Counted from the first letter of the stretch, positions 1 through 8,203 are shown. The stretch is 33,923 nt of DNA from Candidatus Brocadia sapporoensis (GCF_001753675.2 NZ_MJUW02000097.1:1-33923), one strand, 5' to 3'. A program made the numbers and translations. The notes: a model not told the origin generated them from the letters alone.

Positions 1-98
1 ATAACGATATGCTATAATAATGACATCCCTTCGGGATTACAGAATCAATATTTTGATCACTCATAGTGTTTGTGCGAGAAAGTACGCTGAATAGTTAC
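1..98. repeat. Right part of a palindromic dispersed repeat (partial copy 1)
   Basis: This stretch closely matches 15896-15993: both carry the block 'tcccttcgggatta', then 'aatcaatattttg', 'tcatagtgtttgtg', and end in 'cgctg(g/a)atagttac'. The other copy is complete, about 230 bp with inverted ends; here the left part lies outside the window. It codes for nothing visible and looks like a small non-autonomous mobile or REP-like element. From 99 to 210 I see nothing further. Confidence 0.75.
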
Positions 99-210
99 AA
101 ATTTTCTGCGTCTATTTTCTGAAGAATAGAGGATAGAATATCGTTGATATCTTAACGATGGTTTTCAAAAAATATACTGTACAGAGAACGAAGTCAGTGA
201 AACTATCAAA

Positions 211-250
211 AATAAAAAAAGCCATGCGTTTTTTGTTTCACATGGCTTTC
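211..250 (-). terminator. Rho-independent terminator after the tRNA-Glu gene
   Basis: Read on the minus strand, arms aaagccatg (241-249 complement) and catggcttt (218-226 complement) form a 9-bp stem, followed by a run of seven T and then ATTTTT. It lies 13 bp beyond the 3' end of tRNA-Glu and would end the rpsB-tsf-pyrH-frr-tRNA transcript or a shorter tRNA transcript. Confidence 0.8.
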
Positions 251-262
251 CCTGAATATATA

Positions 263-337
263 TGACCCCATGGGGATTTGAACCCCAGTTCACAGATCGA
301 AAATCTGTTGTCCTAGACCAGGCTAGACGATGGGGCC
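263..337 (-). tRNA. tRNA-Glu (anticodon UUC)
   Basis: The minus strand folds as a 75-nt cloverleaf. The acceptor arms are GGCCCCA and TGGGGTC with discriminator A. The anticodon stem acaga/tctgt closes a seven-base loop TTTTCGA with anticodon TTC. The T arm has ggttcaaatcc. No CCA is encoded. It is the last gene before the terminator at 211-250. Confidence 0.95.
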
Positions 338-474
338 ATGTAAGTGTTTTCTACTGACGTTTTCCGGAATGACCCTAAAGAAAAACGTTTTCTACTCACT
401 TTTCAGATCCGGTTTTTTCACTCCTTACTCTTCTTTGGAATATTCTGTGCCTTTCCGTGTAAACAGATATAAAA

Positions 475-547
475 TGAGGGCAGATGGACTCGAACCATCG
501 ACGCCCGCCTTAAAAGGGCGGTGCTCTACCAACTGAGCTATGCCCCC
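475..547 (-). tRNA. tRNA-Lys (anticodon UUU)
   Basis: This is a 73-nt cloverleaf on the minus strand. The acceptor arms are GGGGGCA and TGCCCTC with discriminator A. The D arm has agctcagttggtagagc. The anticodon stem ccgcc/ggcgg closes the loop CTTTTAA with anticodon TTT, and the T arm has ggttcgagtcc. No CCA is encoded. It lies 74 bp downstream of frr and 137 bp upstream of tRNA-Glu, and may be read through from the translation operon. Confidence 0.96.
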
Positions 548-621
548 ATTATAACCACTTTTTTAATAATTTCATGCAAAAAAAATCTTCTAATGAGTTT
601 TGCATTCTTCAAATTTTGAAT

Positions 622-1182
622 TTATACCTTAAGGATTTCTTCTATTTTTTTCTTAACCGCATCGTTCAGTTTGCTCTCATACTCATGAATAATTTTCTGG
701 ATCTCATCCTTCGTCCGTTTTGCATCGTCTTCAGTCAAAATGCCTTCTTTTTCTTCCTTGTCTACCTGTTTGTTTGCTTCGTGTCTAATATTCCTCAGAG
801 ATACCTTTGCAGTTTCCCCAAACTCTTTTGCATGGGTGGAAAGTTTCTTTCTTCGCTCTTCATTGAGTGGTGGAATCTGGATACGCAGAAATTTCCCTTC
901 GGCCGATGGAACTAAGCCAATATCGGACTGCAATATCGCCTTTTCAATATTTGAAACAAGAGAGACATCATACGGTTTAATCAGGATGGACTGGGCATCT
1001 GGTGTTGAGATGACTGCTACCTGCTTTAATGGAGACATATCACCATAGCACTCTATCCTTATATTTTCCACCAAACCCGTACTCGCCCTGCCGGTTCTCA
1101 GTCCTTTCAATTCCTCCTGCAGGTGCATTGCAACCTTTTCCATCTTTGTCCTTGCTTCTTTGCAGATAACATCTTTTGTCAT
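622..1182 (-). CDS. frr: Ribosome recycling factor
   Basis: The 186-residue product matches the usual length of ribosome recycling factor (about 185), which with EF-G splits the post-termination ribosome in the cytoplasm. Visible family features are the N-terminal helix (KMEKVAMHLQEELKGLRTGRAS), the central beta domain (IRIECYGDMSPLKQVA and IQIPPLNEERRKKL), and the long C-terminal helices with the EDDAKRTKDEIQK segment. The ATG lies 6 nt after the pyrH stop, so translation is probably coupled. It is the last protein gene of rpsB-tsf-pyrH-frr, a gene order common to many bacteria. Confidence 0.97.
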   Translation of the reverse strand: MTKDVICKEARTKMEKVAMHLQEELKGLRTGRASTGLVENIRIECYGDMSPLKQVAVISTPDAQSILIKPYDVSLVSNIEKAILQSDIGLVPSAEGKFLRIQIPPLNEERRKKLSTHAKEFGETAKVSLRNIRHEANKQVDKEEKEGILTEDDAKRTKDEIQKIIHEYESKLNDAVKKKIEEILKV

Positions 1183-1188
1183 ATAACG

Positions 1189-1908
1189 TTATTCCCCAAC
1201 ATACGTTCCAACCGGTTTTCCTGAAATTGCCCTTCCAATATTTTCATATTTATTTATATTAAAAACTATAATCGGTAATTTATTTTCCATACTCAAGGAA
1301 ATTGCTGTGAGATCCATTACCCTCAGTCGTTTACTCAGGACGTCCAGATAGCTTAGCTTTTTATATAATTTCGCGGATGGGTTTTTCACCGGATCATCTG
1401 TATAAATACCATCAACCTGTGTGGCCTTTAACATTACCTCAGCGCCGATCTCAATTGCGCGAAGCGCCGCTGCAGTGTCGGTTGTAAAATAAGGATGCCC
1501 CGTACCTCCTGCAAAGACGATCACTTTTTTTTCTTTCAAATATTGTAAGCAATTGCGCAGCACAAAGGGTTCGGTAATATTTTTAATTTCTATAGCACTG
1601 ACAACATGGGTGTTAACATTGAATCTTTCTAAGGTGTCCTGCAGGAGGAGGGCATTAACTGCTGTGGCAACCATGCCTGCCTGATCTGCCTGCACCCGCG
1701 ATTTACCCGTATCACTGAATTTAGCCCCGCGGAGGATATTACCGCCTCCCACGACAATCGCCAACTCAACTCCCGATCGGGAAAGTTTCTGGATTTCTTT
1801 CGCCAGGGGAATAAATCGTTCCATTTCAAGACCACGTCCACCATCATCTCCAAAACCCTCGCCGCTCAATTTTAACAATACACGCTTATAACGGACGGTT
1901 CTTTTCAT
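1189..1908 (-). CDS. pyrH: UMP kinase
   Basis: The product phosphorylates UMP to UDP in pyrimidine nucleotide synthesis (amino acid kinase fold, cytoplasmic, usually a hexamer). Visible motifs are the N-terminal LLKLSGEGFG, the GGGNILRG nucleotide loop, the TDTAAALRAIEIGAE segment and VDGIYTDDPVKNP. I chose the ATG at 1908, giving 239 residues, the usual family length. An upstream in-frame TTG at 1968 would overlap tsf and add 20 residues that do not look like the family. The ATG has no clear Shine-Dalgarno, so it may depend on coupling to tsf, whose stop lies 31 nt upstream. Confidence 0.96.
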   Translation of the reverse strand: MKRTVRYKRVLLKLSGEGFGDDGGRGLEMERFIPLAKEIQKLSRSGVELAIVVGGGNILRGAKFSDTGKSRVQADQAGMVATAVNALLLQDTLERFNVNTHVVSAIEIKNITEPFVLRNCLQYLKEKKVIVFAGGTGHPYFTTDTAAALRAIEIGAEVMLKATQVDGIYTDDPVKNPSAKLYKKLSYLDVLSKRLRVMDLTAISLSMENKLPIIVFNINKYENIGRAISGKPVGTYVGE

Positions 1909-1939
1909 GGACGCCGAGACTGAACAATTTTTACGGTCG

Positions 1940-2527
1940 TTAGCACTCCCCAACCTCAAACCGGACAAAACGATTAATTTTAATATTTTCCCCTATTTTA
2001 GCGATATTTGCAACTAATAAATCCTGGATCGTCTGCGTATCATCCTTTATGAAGGACTGCTCCAGGAGGCATTTTTCTTTATAAAAATTATCCATCTTTC
2101 CGCTAATAATCTTTTCCAGAATATTAACGGGCTTTCCCTTCGCTTCTTCATTAAATATCTTCTTTTGCTCCTCGATAAGGTGACCGGGAATGTCTTCTCG
2201 TCTCACGGCAAGCGGTTTTGTGGCGGCTACCTGCATGCAAATATCTTTCAGCAACTGTAGAAAGACCTCATTCTTTGCCACAAAATCTGTTTCACAATTC
2301 AGCTCTACCATTACCCCCAGTTTCCCATTAGTGTGGATATAGGTACCAATCCTGCCCTCCGCAGTCATTCGCTGTTCTTTCTTTGCAGCCTTGGCGATCC
2401 CCTTCTTTTTGATGATTTCCAGGGCCTTTCCAAAATCCCCTTTAACCTCATCCAAGGCGTTTCTGCACTCCAAAATTCCTGCGCCTGTCTGCTCTCTCAA
2501 CTTCATGATACTTGATGTATCCGCCAT
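1940..2527 (-). CDS. tsf: Elongation factor Ts (short form)
   Basis: EF-Ts exchanges GDP for GTP on EF-Tu. The start of the protein has the classical N-terminal domain, with KLREQTGAGILECRNAL (the TGAG...C module) followed by DFGKALEIIKKKG. The core contains LNCETDFVAKN. At 195 residues it is the short type known from Thermus and some other phyla, about 80-100 residues shorter than the E. coli protein because one core subdomain is reduced. The start at ATG 2527 is supported by GGGGGT five bases upstream; an in-frame ATG four codons earlier falls before this site. A 204-bp spacer separates it from rpsB, long for this operon; it is AT-rich and I see no gene in it, but an internal promoter is possible. 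Confidence 0.95.
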   Translation of the reverse strand: MADTSSIMKLREQTGAGILECRNALDEVKGDFGKALEIIKKKGIAKAAKKEQRMTAEGRIGTYIHTNGKLGVMVELNCETDFVAKNEVFLQLLKDICMQVAATKPLAVRREDIPGHLIEEQKKIFNEEAKGKPVNILEKIISGKMDNFYKEKCLLEQSFIKDDTQTIQDLLVANIAKIGENIKINRFVRFEVGEC

Positions 2528-2731
2528 GAAGACCCCCATAAAATACGGAAAATTATAAGATATCTTATGTTAAAATACGGCAATTTTAGTTGTAAAAAAT
2601 AATCCAAAAATAGAATCCTTTTGAAATGCTTTTTGAAGGCAGTAGTCAGACTTGTAATGTAGCGGACAAAAAACGTTTATCTTCTACAGGAATGGAAGGA
2701 TTTTATCTTGAACCTTCTGTAACTTATATTA

Positions 2732-3436
2732 TTAAACCTTTACACCAGCAGTCATGAGTTCCTTTCCGGCCAAAACAGCATTTGCCGTCCTTGTCAAAAA
2801 GAGGTCAATTGCCCGAATAGCATCATCATTTCCAGGAACACAAATATCGATCATGTCCGGATCGCAATCCGTGTCAGCAAGACATACCGTTGGAATGCCA
2901 AGTTTTTTTGCCTCTTTGACGGCATTGTGTTCGTGTTTTGGATCGACAATTACCAGCACACCGGGAAGTGAATTCATCTTACGAATACCCTCAAGGTTTG
3001 TAAGGATCTTTTTCCGTTCACGGTTAAGAGAAGAAATTATTTTCTTACTGAACTGATTAATGCCACCGGTTTTTTCCAGGTTTTCTAATTCTTCCAGACG
3101 TTCCAACCGTTTCCGAATAGTGTCGAAATTGGTCAACGTACCTCCCAACCAGCGTTCACTCACATAATGCATACCGCAACGCTGAGCCTCACGGATCGTT
3201 ATATCCCGCGCCTGCCATTTAGTTCCTACAAAAAGCACATCTTTTTTTGTCTGGACAAGATTTGTCAAAAATTTACCTGCGACCACAAGGCCCTTTACCG
3301 TTTCACGTAAATTAATGATATGAATTAAATTTCTCTTGCCGAAGATAAATGGCTTCATTTTCGGATTCCACTTGCTGGTCCTGTGGCCGAAATGAAATCC
3401 TGCATCCACTAATTCCTGAATACTCACCGTAGACAA
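2732..3436 (-). CDS. rpsB: Ribosomal protein uS2
   Basis: This is a 30S subunit protein needed for mRNA binding by S1. The N-terminal block ELVDAGFHFGHRTSKWNPKM and the later GTKWQARDI, ERWLGGTLTNF and VCLADTDCDPDMIDICVPGNDDAIRAI are diagnostic of S2. The 234-residue length is normal. It uses a TTG start at 3436, preceded by GAGGAGAGGAG at good spacing. It is the first gene of the translation operon, with a promoter at 3495-3522. Confidence 0.97.
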   Translation of the reverse strand: MSTVSIQELVDAGFHFGHRTSKWNPKMKPFIFGKRNLIHIINLRETVKGLVVAGKFLTNLVQTKKDVLFVGTKWQARDITIREAQRCGMHYVSERWLGGTLTNFDTIRKRLERLEELENLEKTGGINQFSKKIISSLNRERKKILTNLEGIRKMNSLPGVLVIVDPKHEHNAVKEAKKLGIPTVCLADTDCDPDMIDICVPGNDDAIRAIDLFLTRTANAVLAGKELMTAGVKV

Positions 3437-3494
3437 ATAATCTCCTCTCCTCGTTAATGTATAAAAGAAGCTACAAATGTTCAGAAAGTTTAGA

Positions 3495-3522
3495 ATTATA
3501 TTATCTATAAGGGAAAAGTCAA
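3495..3522 (-). promoter_or_regulatory. Sigma-70-type promoter for rpsB-tsf-pyrH-frr
   Basis: On the minus strand a -35 TTGACT (3517-3522) and a perfect -10 TATAAT (3495-3500) are separated by 16 bp. The predicted start lies about 50 nt before the rpsB TTG, leaving a short leader. Confidence 0.75.
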
Positions 3523-3530
3523 GCTTATTT

Positions 3531-3551
3531 TTCGTAAGGTGATGTTACGAA
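3531..3551. promoter_or_regulatory. Inverted repeat next to the rpsB -35 box
   Basis: Perfect 7-bp arms ttcgtaa (3531-3537) and ttacgaa (3545-3551) with a 7-bp spacer, ending 8 bp upstream of the rpsB -35. It is also 25 bp past the end of the DUF4438 gene, but no T-tract follows, so it is a poor intrinsic terminator. It could be an operator or a chance palindrome. Confidence 0.35.
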
Positions 3552-3576
3552 GAACGAAATATGATAAAAGCGCACG

Positions 3577-4473
3577 CTAACCTTTCCGTATCGTTCCTTT
3601 TCTAAACCGACCAATTTTTAAGTACATGCCAATATTCGCTGCACTATCCGGAACAGGAACTATTTTGCCTTCGGCAGAGGTAAGTAATGTGGTTACTCCG
3701 GGACCGTGTCCGGCAGTTGCGCAGTTACTGTGAACAATCACCCCAATGCTTACCGCGCCTGTTTTATAGATCCTTCCATAGGTATGGTCGGCATCCATAA
3801 TTGCCACGACATCACCAAAACGCAACGTTTGCAAATGATATTGTTCTACGGTTTGTTTGTCAAAAAGTTGTATGTCATAATCTCCCCGGTAACAGTTCTG
3901 AGACCCCAAACCTGAACCCATGATGGCCGCCGGAACGATATGCGTCACGGGAATGTGTAAGACTTGTCTCGTTTTGTCTTCCCGAATAGGGAATACCTTT
4001 AAGAGATTGGGAGACATGTTTAACGGTTTAATCTGCGGATATCCGGTAAATGACAAACCTACACCAACGCCACGAATAAGTATTTTATCTCCAATAGCTA
4101 GTTTTTCCAAAGCCTTGTCTTCAAAATCAACCAGTACGTTCTCTATACCCCCGTGTTTTCCTGTCACAATACCGGTACTGCCTTTTGCATCACCCGTTAT
4201 CACCCTGGCAACATTTCCAATGCAGGACAACAAATTTAATGCACCATTCTCTTCTCTGTCCTTATTTTTTACAGATACGCAGGGCTCTACATGATCAGCC
4301 TCCCATTGGACAGCATTGTCACCGACTTTGACATTGTACGTAATTCCACCGATACCAGGGAGCACTTTGGGTTTTCCATCAGGAGTTATACTGTATGGTG
4401 ATGAACCACTTTGCGGACTTGATACCTCACCGATAACCGAAATTTCCACGAGATTTTTTTCGTTGGTTTCCAT
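3577..4473 (-). CDS. DUF4438 domain protein
   Basis: The 298-residue product resembles the DUF4438 family, known from Thermotoga and other anaerobes and without an assigned function. Conserved-looking glycine-rich blocks are GIGGITYNVKVGD (about residues 40-53), WEADHVEPCVS, GDAKGSTGIVTGKHGG, a GDKILIRGVGVGL segment, PAAIMGSGLG and the C-terminal SNCATAGHGPGVTTLLT. There is no signal peptide or membrane segment, so it is probably cytoplasmic. It has its own ATG and is separated from rpsB by 140 bp including the rpsB promoter, so it is probably a separate transcription unit. The family assignment is from memory of the motifs; the biochemical role is unknown. Confidence 0.75.
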   Translation of the reverse strand: METNEKNLVEISVIGEVSSPQSGSSPYSITPDGKPKVLPGIGGITYNVKVGDNAVQWEADHVEPCVSVKNKDREENGALNLLSCIGNVARVITGDAKGSTGIVTGKHGGIENVLVDFEDKALEKLAIGDKILIRGVGVGLSFTGYPQIKPLNMSPNLLKVFPIREDKTRQVLHIPVTHIVPAAIMGSGLGSQNCYRGDYDIQLFDKQTVEQYHLQTLRFGDVVAIMDADHTYGRIYKTGAVSIGVIVHSNCATAGHGPGVTTLLTSAEGKIVPVPDSAANIGMYLKIGRFRKGTIRKG

Positions 4474-4649
4474 ATCTTTACCTTAAAAGATTGTCTGATG
4501 ACAGGATTCAATAAATTTAATGTATAGAAAGTTCAATCTTCTATGATCCTCTCTAAAAAAAGAGAAACACACCCCTTGGTACTCTATCGAAAGATGAGTT
4601 AGAAAGCAAAATAAGAATACCGACAAAAAAGGAGAAAATCAAGAAGAAG

Positions 4650-4979
4650 CTATTCATTCAGAAAAATCAGCGGGATGGTCGCAAAGATTAAAGTTAGTAT
4701 TCGAACGGTAACACACCAAAGCCAGGTAAAATAAGGCAAAGCCTGAGAGAATTGTTTGTGGAAGACATGATTTTGCATTAAAATAAATCTCTTGTTGCAA
4801 TGATGAATTCGACTCAAGTCTCCCTGGTTTTGTTGTCTGGCTTTTCTGAGTTCTTCCTTCCTTACCGCATCCACGGTTTCATTGAGATACTTCTTTACAT
4901 GAAAATGATCCAATACTATCATGGCATTCTTCAAATGCTCTTTCGTAGACATGCGACAAGGCCAACCAACCCAGTCCAT
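4650..4979 (-). pseudogene. ISL3-type transposase remnant
   Basis: The stretch from about residue 12 to 70 (STKEHLKNAMIVLDHFHVKK, then a segment with NETVDAVRKEELRKARQQNQ, then CNKRFILMQN) is a typical piece from the DDE catalytic middle of ISL3-family transposases, where the FH-x-x-K-x-LNE motif is diagnostic. Both the N-terminal zinc-finger part and most of the C-terminal half are missing. The last 40 residues (to IFATIPLIFLNE) look like a different frame or the far end of the element after an internal deletion. The 5' edge meets another transposase remnant on the opposite strand. Not functional. Confidence 0.75.
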
Positions 4980-5650
4980 TACTGATAGGGAGGTAACACC
5001 GGCAACAACCTCGGATGTAAAAGAGCTTCCTGGTATTCAAAAACGGTTGGAAGAAGTAGGGATGAAACCCGGCGAACAATATGCAGATGCTGGATTTGTG
5101 AACGGTCAAACCATAGGGGATTCACGCGACAGAGTCATATCGCTGGAATATCTGAGTTCGGAACGCTTCCAATCTTTTGAAAAATTTCAAGCCGAAGACA
5201 GATCGCTTGATACGGACGCTTTTGAAACTAGTCTGGAAGGAGATGGCCGAAACGAAATCGTACGTGCCAAACAGATTCCGACTGGCAAAGCACTCCGTGA
5301 AAGCACAGGAAAGATGCTGGTGGATTTTGATCCGGCGATTTGTTCCGCCTGTAGGATAAGCGATACCCGACAAAGATTGGCAAGCGTGCTGTCACCTTAA
5401 TCATTGATGATGCATCGTATCGGGGAGCACCCGGCATTATCAGTACTGGGGGAATACGGATTACCGTAAGCAGTGTGTGACCCGCGCAGGTGCGGAAGCC
5501 AGGGTGGGCGAAATGGTTTGCTTTTATGGGGTCAGAAAATCAAGCATTGAACTGAAAAAAGGGCACGATTGCAGGTACTATTTGCTGCTATTGCCCGCAA
5601 CGTAAAGAGATTCATCAGACACGGGCTCCCCCGTGGATACGTGACGTCAT
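4980..5650 (+). pseudogene. Frameshifted DDE transposase remnant (IS1182/IS4-like)
   Basis: Several frames in succession spell the C-terminal half of one transposase. First comes TDREVTPATTSDVKELPGI with YADAGFVNGQTI and DFDPAICSACRISD (4980-5370). Then KIGKRAVTLIIDDASYRGA (about 5371-5440), then YRKQCVTRAGAEARVGEMV (about 5460-5520), then LQVLFAAIARNVKRFIRHG (5569-5626). At least three frameshifts and the missing N-terminal half make it dead. The CxxC-like ICSAC segment and the ARVGEMV...RNVKRFIRHG ending suggest an IS1182-like or related IS4-superfamily element; the family name is tentative. Confidence 0.7.
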
Positions 5651-5749
5651 GTGCAGGCACAATGACGGTTGTCTGCTCTTTTTCCCATATAAAAATGGTG
5701 TTTCGACGCATTTGTTCCATTTTTTACGACTCTCATATATTGAGGTTAT

Positions 5750-5905
5750 TCAACAGGGTCGTATATTATCCCTCGCCAAAGTGAACAGTGTTGGATCTCC
5801 GATTTTAATCTCCATACCCGGATGCACAATTTTATTGACCGCTACCTTGGTATCTTTACTAACAGACACTGTTTCCTCGCTTATGAGGACTTGATTTTTC
5901 ACACA
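5750..5905 (-). pseudogene. Possible C-terminal remnant of a DUF342/FapA-like protein
   Basis: A minus-strand frame without a start codon encodes about 51 residues, including VSVSKDTKVAVNKIVHPGME followed by IKIGDPTLF and a stop. The pattern 'hPG(M/V)EIKIG' near a C terminus resembles DUF342 (polymer-forming/FapA-type) proteins. Upstream the frame closes within about eight codons, and another frame (LLDVVVGQG) may continue it across a frameshift. It could also be chance. The rest of 5651-6033 holds only the promoter of the next gene. Confidence 0.3.
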
Positions 5906-5955
5906 TACCCTGGCCAACCACCACGTCTAAGAGATTTTTGATATAACGATTTTTC

Positions 5956-5983
5956 TTGACAATTTTTTGAGGTATACTACAAT
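5956..5983 (+). promoter_or_regulatory. Promoter for the TPR gene
   Basis: A perfect -35 TTGACA (5956-5961) and -10 TACAAT (5978-5983) are 16 bp apart, about 45 bp upstream of the TPR protein start. An overlapping TATACT at 5973 is too close to the -35 to be the partner. Confidence 0.65.
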
Positions 5984-6033
5984 GCATTCTATTTAATAAA
6001 TCACAAATTAATAAATCACATAAATTTAGGGAA

Positions 6034-7044
6034 ATGTTGAAAAAGAATATGAAAAAACATTGCGAGGCGAATATTCGCGGTTCTTTAAAATGGATTTGCA
6101 GTGGGTTAGCCTTTTATATCTCTGTTTTTATTATAATATGTTCCGGATGTGGTAAAAAGAAAGAGGTTACGGAAATATCCGAAATACTTGAAGAGATTGT
6201 TTTGACACCGGTTGAAACTCAGCTTTCAGAAGAGGCAGTGGGCACATCTACGATTGCAGTTCAACAACCAACGCCTATTCACCCCATCCAGACAAGCCTC
6301 ACTCCACAACCTAACGATTCCAGGGTAGCAAATGAGCTTTACCGCGAGGGTCTGGAATATTTCAACCAGGGCAGATTGCAGGATGCCGTTGACGCCTTTA
6401 ACAAAGCCACTGACCGGGACAATACCATGGTCGATGCCTATAGAAAGAAGGCTATTACTTACCAAACACTAGGACTAACGAATGAGGCAATTGCTGCTTG
6501 TAAGAAGGTTATTGAACTGGCGCCGAATGATTCCGAGGCTTATCTGACCTTGACAACTTTTTATCTCAAAAGAGGAATGGATCATGAAGCGCTGGCAATG
6601 TTAGAAAAATATGTAGCCGCAAATCCGGAAGATGCACAGATTTATTATAATTTGGGATGTCTGTATGGAAAAATGAAGCTTTTCAACAGGGCAATTGCAG
6701 CGTATCAACAAGCATTAAAAATCAATCCTGGTTATGACGATGCTTATTACAATCTCGGCGTTGTTTATCTCGACACCGGAAAGCATGATGATGCTATAAG
6801 AGTTTTCCAGAAGGTTTTAACAAACAATCCCAAGAATTATGAAGTCCGTTATAATCTTGCGGTTGCCTACACCAAGAAAGGGGCGTATGAGGATACCATC
6901 GCAACCTGTGAAAAGTTATTAGGACTGGACCCAGGGAACGCAAATGCTCATTTTCTGATGGGTGACGCCTACAATAAATTGGGAAAGGCCGACGAAGCAA
7001 AGAAAGAATACGATCTCTATAAAAAATTGCTGTTTACACAGTGA
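6034..7044 (+). CDS. Secreted or lipid-anchored TPR repeat protein
   Basis: The 336-residue product has a positively charged N terminus, a hydrophobic stretch at about 21-36, then ICSGCGKKK, an imperfect lipobox (Cys39 would be the lipidated residue, but position -3 is Cys rather than Leu). A Pro/Thr/Gln-rich linker (about 60-98) leads to seven tandem 34-residue tetratricopeptide repeats covering about residues 100-336. Typical TPR spacing is visible in AYYNLGVVYLDTGKHDDAI and IYYNLGCLYGKMKLFNRAI. TPRs mediate protein-protein contact, so it is probably a scaffold on the outer face of the membrane; the partner is unknown. An in-frame ATG at 6049 is an alternative start; AGGGA lies very close to the first ATG. 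The following small gene starts 20 bp later and is probably co-transcribed. Confidence 0.88.
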   Translation: MLKKNMKKHCEANIRGSLKWICSGLAFYISVFIIICSGCGKKKEVTEISEILEEIVLTPVETQLSEEAVGTSTIAVQQPTPIHPIQTSLTPQPNDSRVANELYREGLEYFNQGRLQDAVDAFNKATDRDNTMVDAYRKKAITYQTLGLTNEAIAACKKVIELAPNDSEAYLTLTTFYLKRGMDHEALAMLEKYVAANPEDAQIYYNLGCLYGKMKLFNRAIAAYQQALKINPGYDDAYYNLGVVYLDTGKHDDAIRVFQKVLTNNPKNYEVRYNLAVAYTKKGAYEDTIATCEKLLGLDPGNANAHFLMGDAYNKLGKADEAKKEYDLYKKLLFTQ

Positions 7045-7064
7045 GAACCAGATAGAATTTAACG

Positions 7065-7358
7065 GTGAAGAAGATATTACTCGCTACTTTCCTGTTTTTG
7101 ATACCACAAATTCTTCATCTTGGTTTTGACGTTCTGGCGCAGGTGATTGTAGTACATCCTGCAACCGCAACAGAATCATCGGTACCCGCGCAACCTGCGC
7201 AAAGTCCTCTAGCGGAAATTCCGCCAACACCACGGTCTAAGCTTGAAATTATCCAATATGTCCTGTTGTCGTTTGCCATCGGGGCATCTATCTGGATAAT
7301 ACTACGCCTGGAAAAAATGGAAAAGGAAGGAGAGAAGGAAAACAAAGAAAAATCGTGA
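7065..7358 (+). CDS. Small membrane protein of unknown function
   Basis: This 97-residue frame starts with GTG, 20 bp after the TPR gene. Residues 1-26 look like a signal peptide (KKILLATFLFLIPQ...LAQ). A Pro/Ala-rich stretch follows, then one membrane segment (about 65-83, YVLLSFAIGASIWIILRL) and a short highly charged tail (EKMEKEGEKENKEKS). The periplasmic loop plus single anchor suggest a partner for the TPR protein. I do not recognise a family, and the Shine-Dalgarno is weak. Confidence 0.6.
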   Translation: MKKILLATFLFLIPQILHLGFDVLAQVIVVHPATATESSVPAQPAQSPLAEIPPTPRSKLEIIQYVLLSFAIGASIWIILRLEKMEKEGEKENKEKS

Positions 7359-7696
7359 CGTCCAACGCATACACATAGCCCTGACTTTTATCCACAGATT
7401 GGTAAATCATAAATAACAGGGTACTGGTTCAACACCGGCAAGTTGAGTTTGCACGTATCACCCTTTAAGGCTAGTATGACGTTTTATAAAATCTATACAG
7501 AAACGCATATCATTGCAAGGAATGGAGCGACAAGGCAGTCTGCAGTTTACAAAAGATTTAAGATTGCTTTGCTTCGTTCACGATAATAACAGCAAATGTT
7601 TTATCCCTTGAACTAACGTAAGGCAGCAAAATTTTTCTTACGTGCGGGTATGCCGGATCTTTTTCTGACTAAAACACCATTATGCAAGAGATATGA
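7359..7696. other. Intergenic region with a decayed inverted repeat
   Basis: There is no gene here. At 7511-7590 the arms 'cattgcaagg...ggagcgacaaggcagtct' and 'agattgctttgcttcgttcacgat' are imperfect inverted copies of a sequence type (attgcgagcgaagcgaagcaatct) found as dispersed repeats in many bacterial genomes. The rest shows nothing I can name. Confidence 0.45.
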
Positions 7697-8203
7697 TTAA
7701 TCCCTGGCATGTTGAGTTCCTGTGGCTGGGCGCATCATGCGGATGCCGTGGTGGTGCGGACCGTAGTAATTGGTCAGATATTTCCGATCAATGAAGCCCA
7801 TCTTATGATAAAGATTAATGGCCTTCTGGTTTTCCACATGGACTTCCAAAAATATTCGCTGAGCTCCGTGTGATGTAAGTGTTTTGAGGATATAATCAGT
7901 CAGTTTCTTTCCGATACGCTTTCCCTGTGCATCAGGGTGTACAGCTATAGCATAGAGCCGGCCGGAACACCGGTGTCGATCGCGTCGTAACAACCCAGCG
8001 GCCCAACCCATTATCGCTCCTTTCCGTTCGGCAACTACCACAATTGCGCGGGGATTTGCGATCAGTCTTTGTAACTGCCTGCGGTTAAACATCTCTTCAG
8101 CACGGTCGAAGCAGGAGGTTTCCAATTCGTAGATCGAAGCGGCATCTCCGGCTTCAGCAGAGCGGAGACGGATGTGAGGACAACAGGTCCTGGATGGCGT
8201 CAT
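7697..8203 (-). CDS. GNAT-family N-acetyltransferase (RimI-like)
   Basis: The 168-residue product has the single GNAT fold. The N-terminal RLRSAEAGDAASIYELETSCF strand-helix is followed by the acetyl-CoA loop VHPDAQGKRIGKKL (Q-x-x-G-x-G/A-type; here QGKRIGK, residues about 90-98). The ENQKAINLYHKMGF motif (N...A..LY...GF) completes it. It resembles RimI-type N-terminal protein acetylases most, but GNAT substrates cannot be read from sequence. ATG at 8203. The stretch is visibly richer in G+C than the flanking DNA, and both sides are gene-poor with repeat fragments, so it may have been acquired. It lies 303 bp downstream of the unknown 185-residue gene on the same strand. Confidence 0.87.
   Translation of the reverse strand: MTPSRTCCPHIRLRSAEAGDAASIYELETSCFDRAEEMFNRRQLQRLIANPRAIVVVAERKGAIMGWAAGLLRRDRHRCSGRLYAIAVHPDAQGKRIGKKLTDYILKTLTSHGAQRIFLEVHVENQKAINLYHKMGFIDRKYLTNYYGPHHHGIRMMRPATGTQHARD

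Noticed and set aside
549-554. TATAAT on the minus strand directly before tRNA-Lys as a promoter
   Set aside because: It is one base from the mature tRNA end, so transcription would start inside the tRNA.
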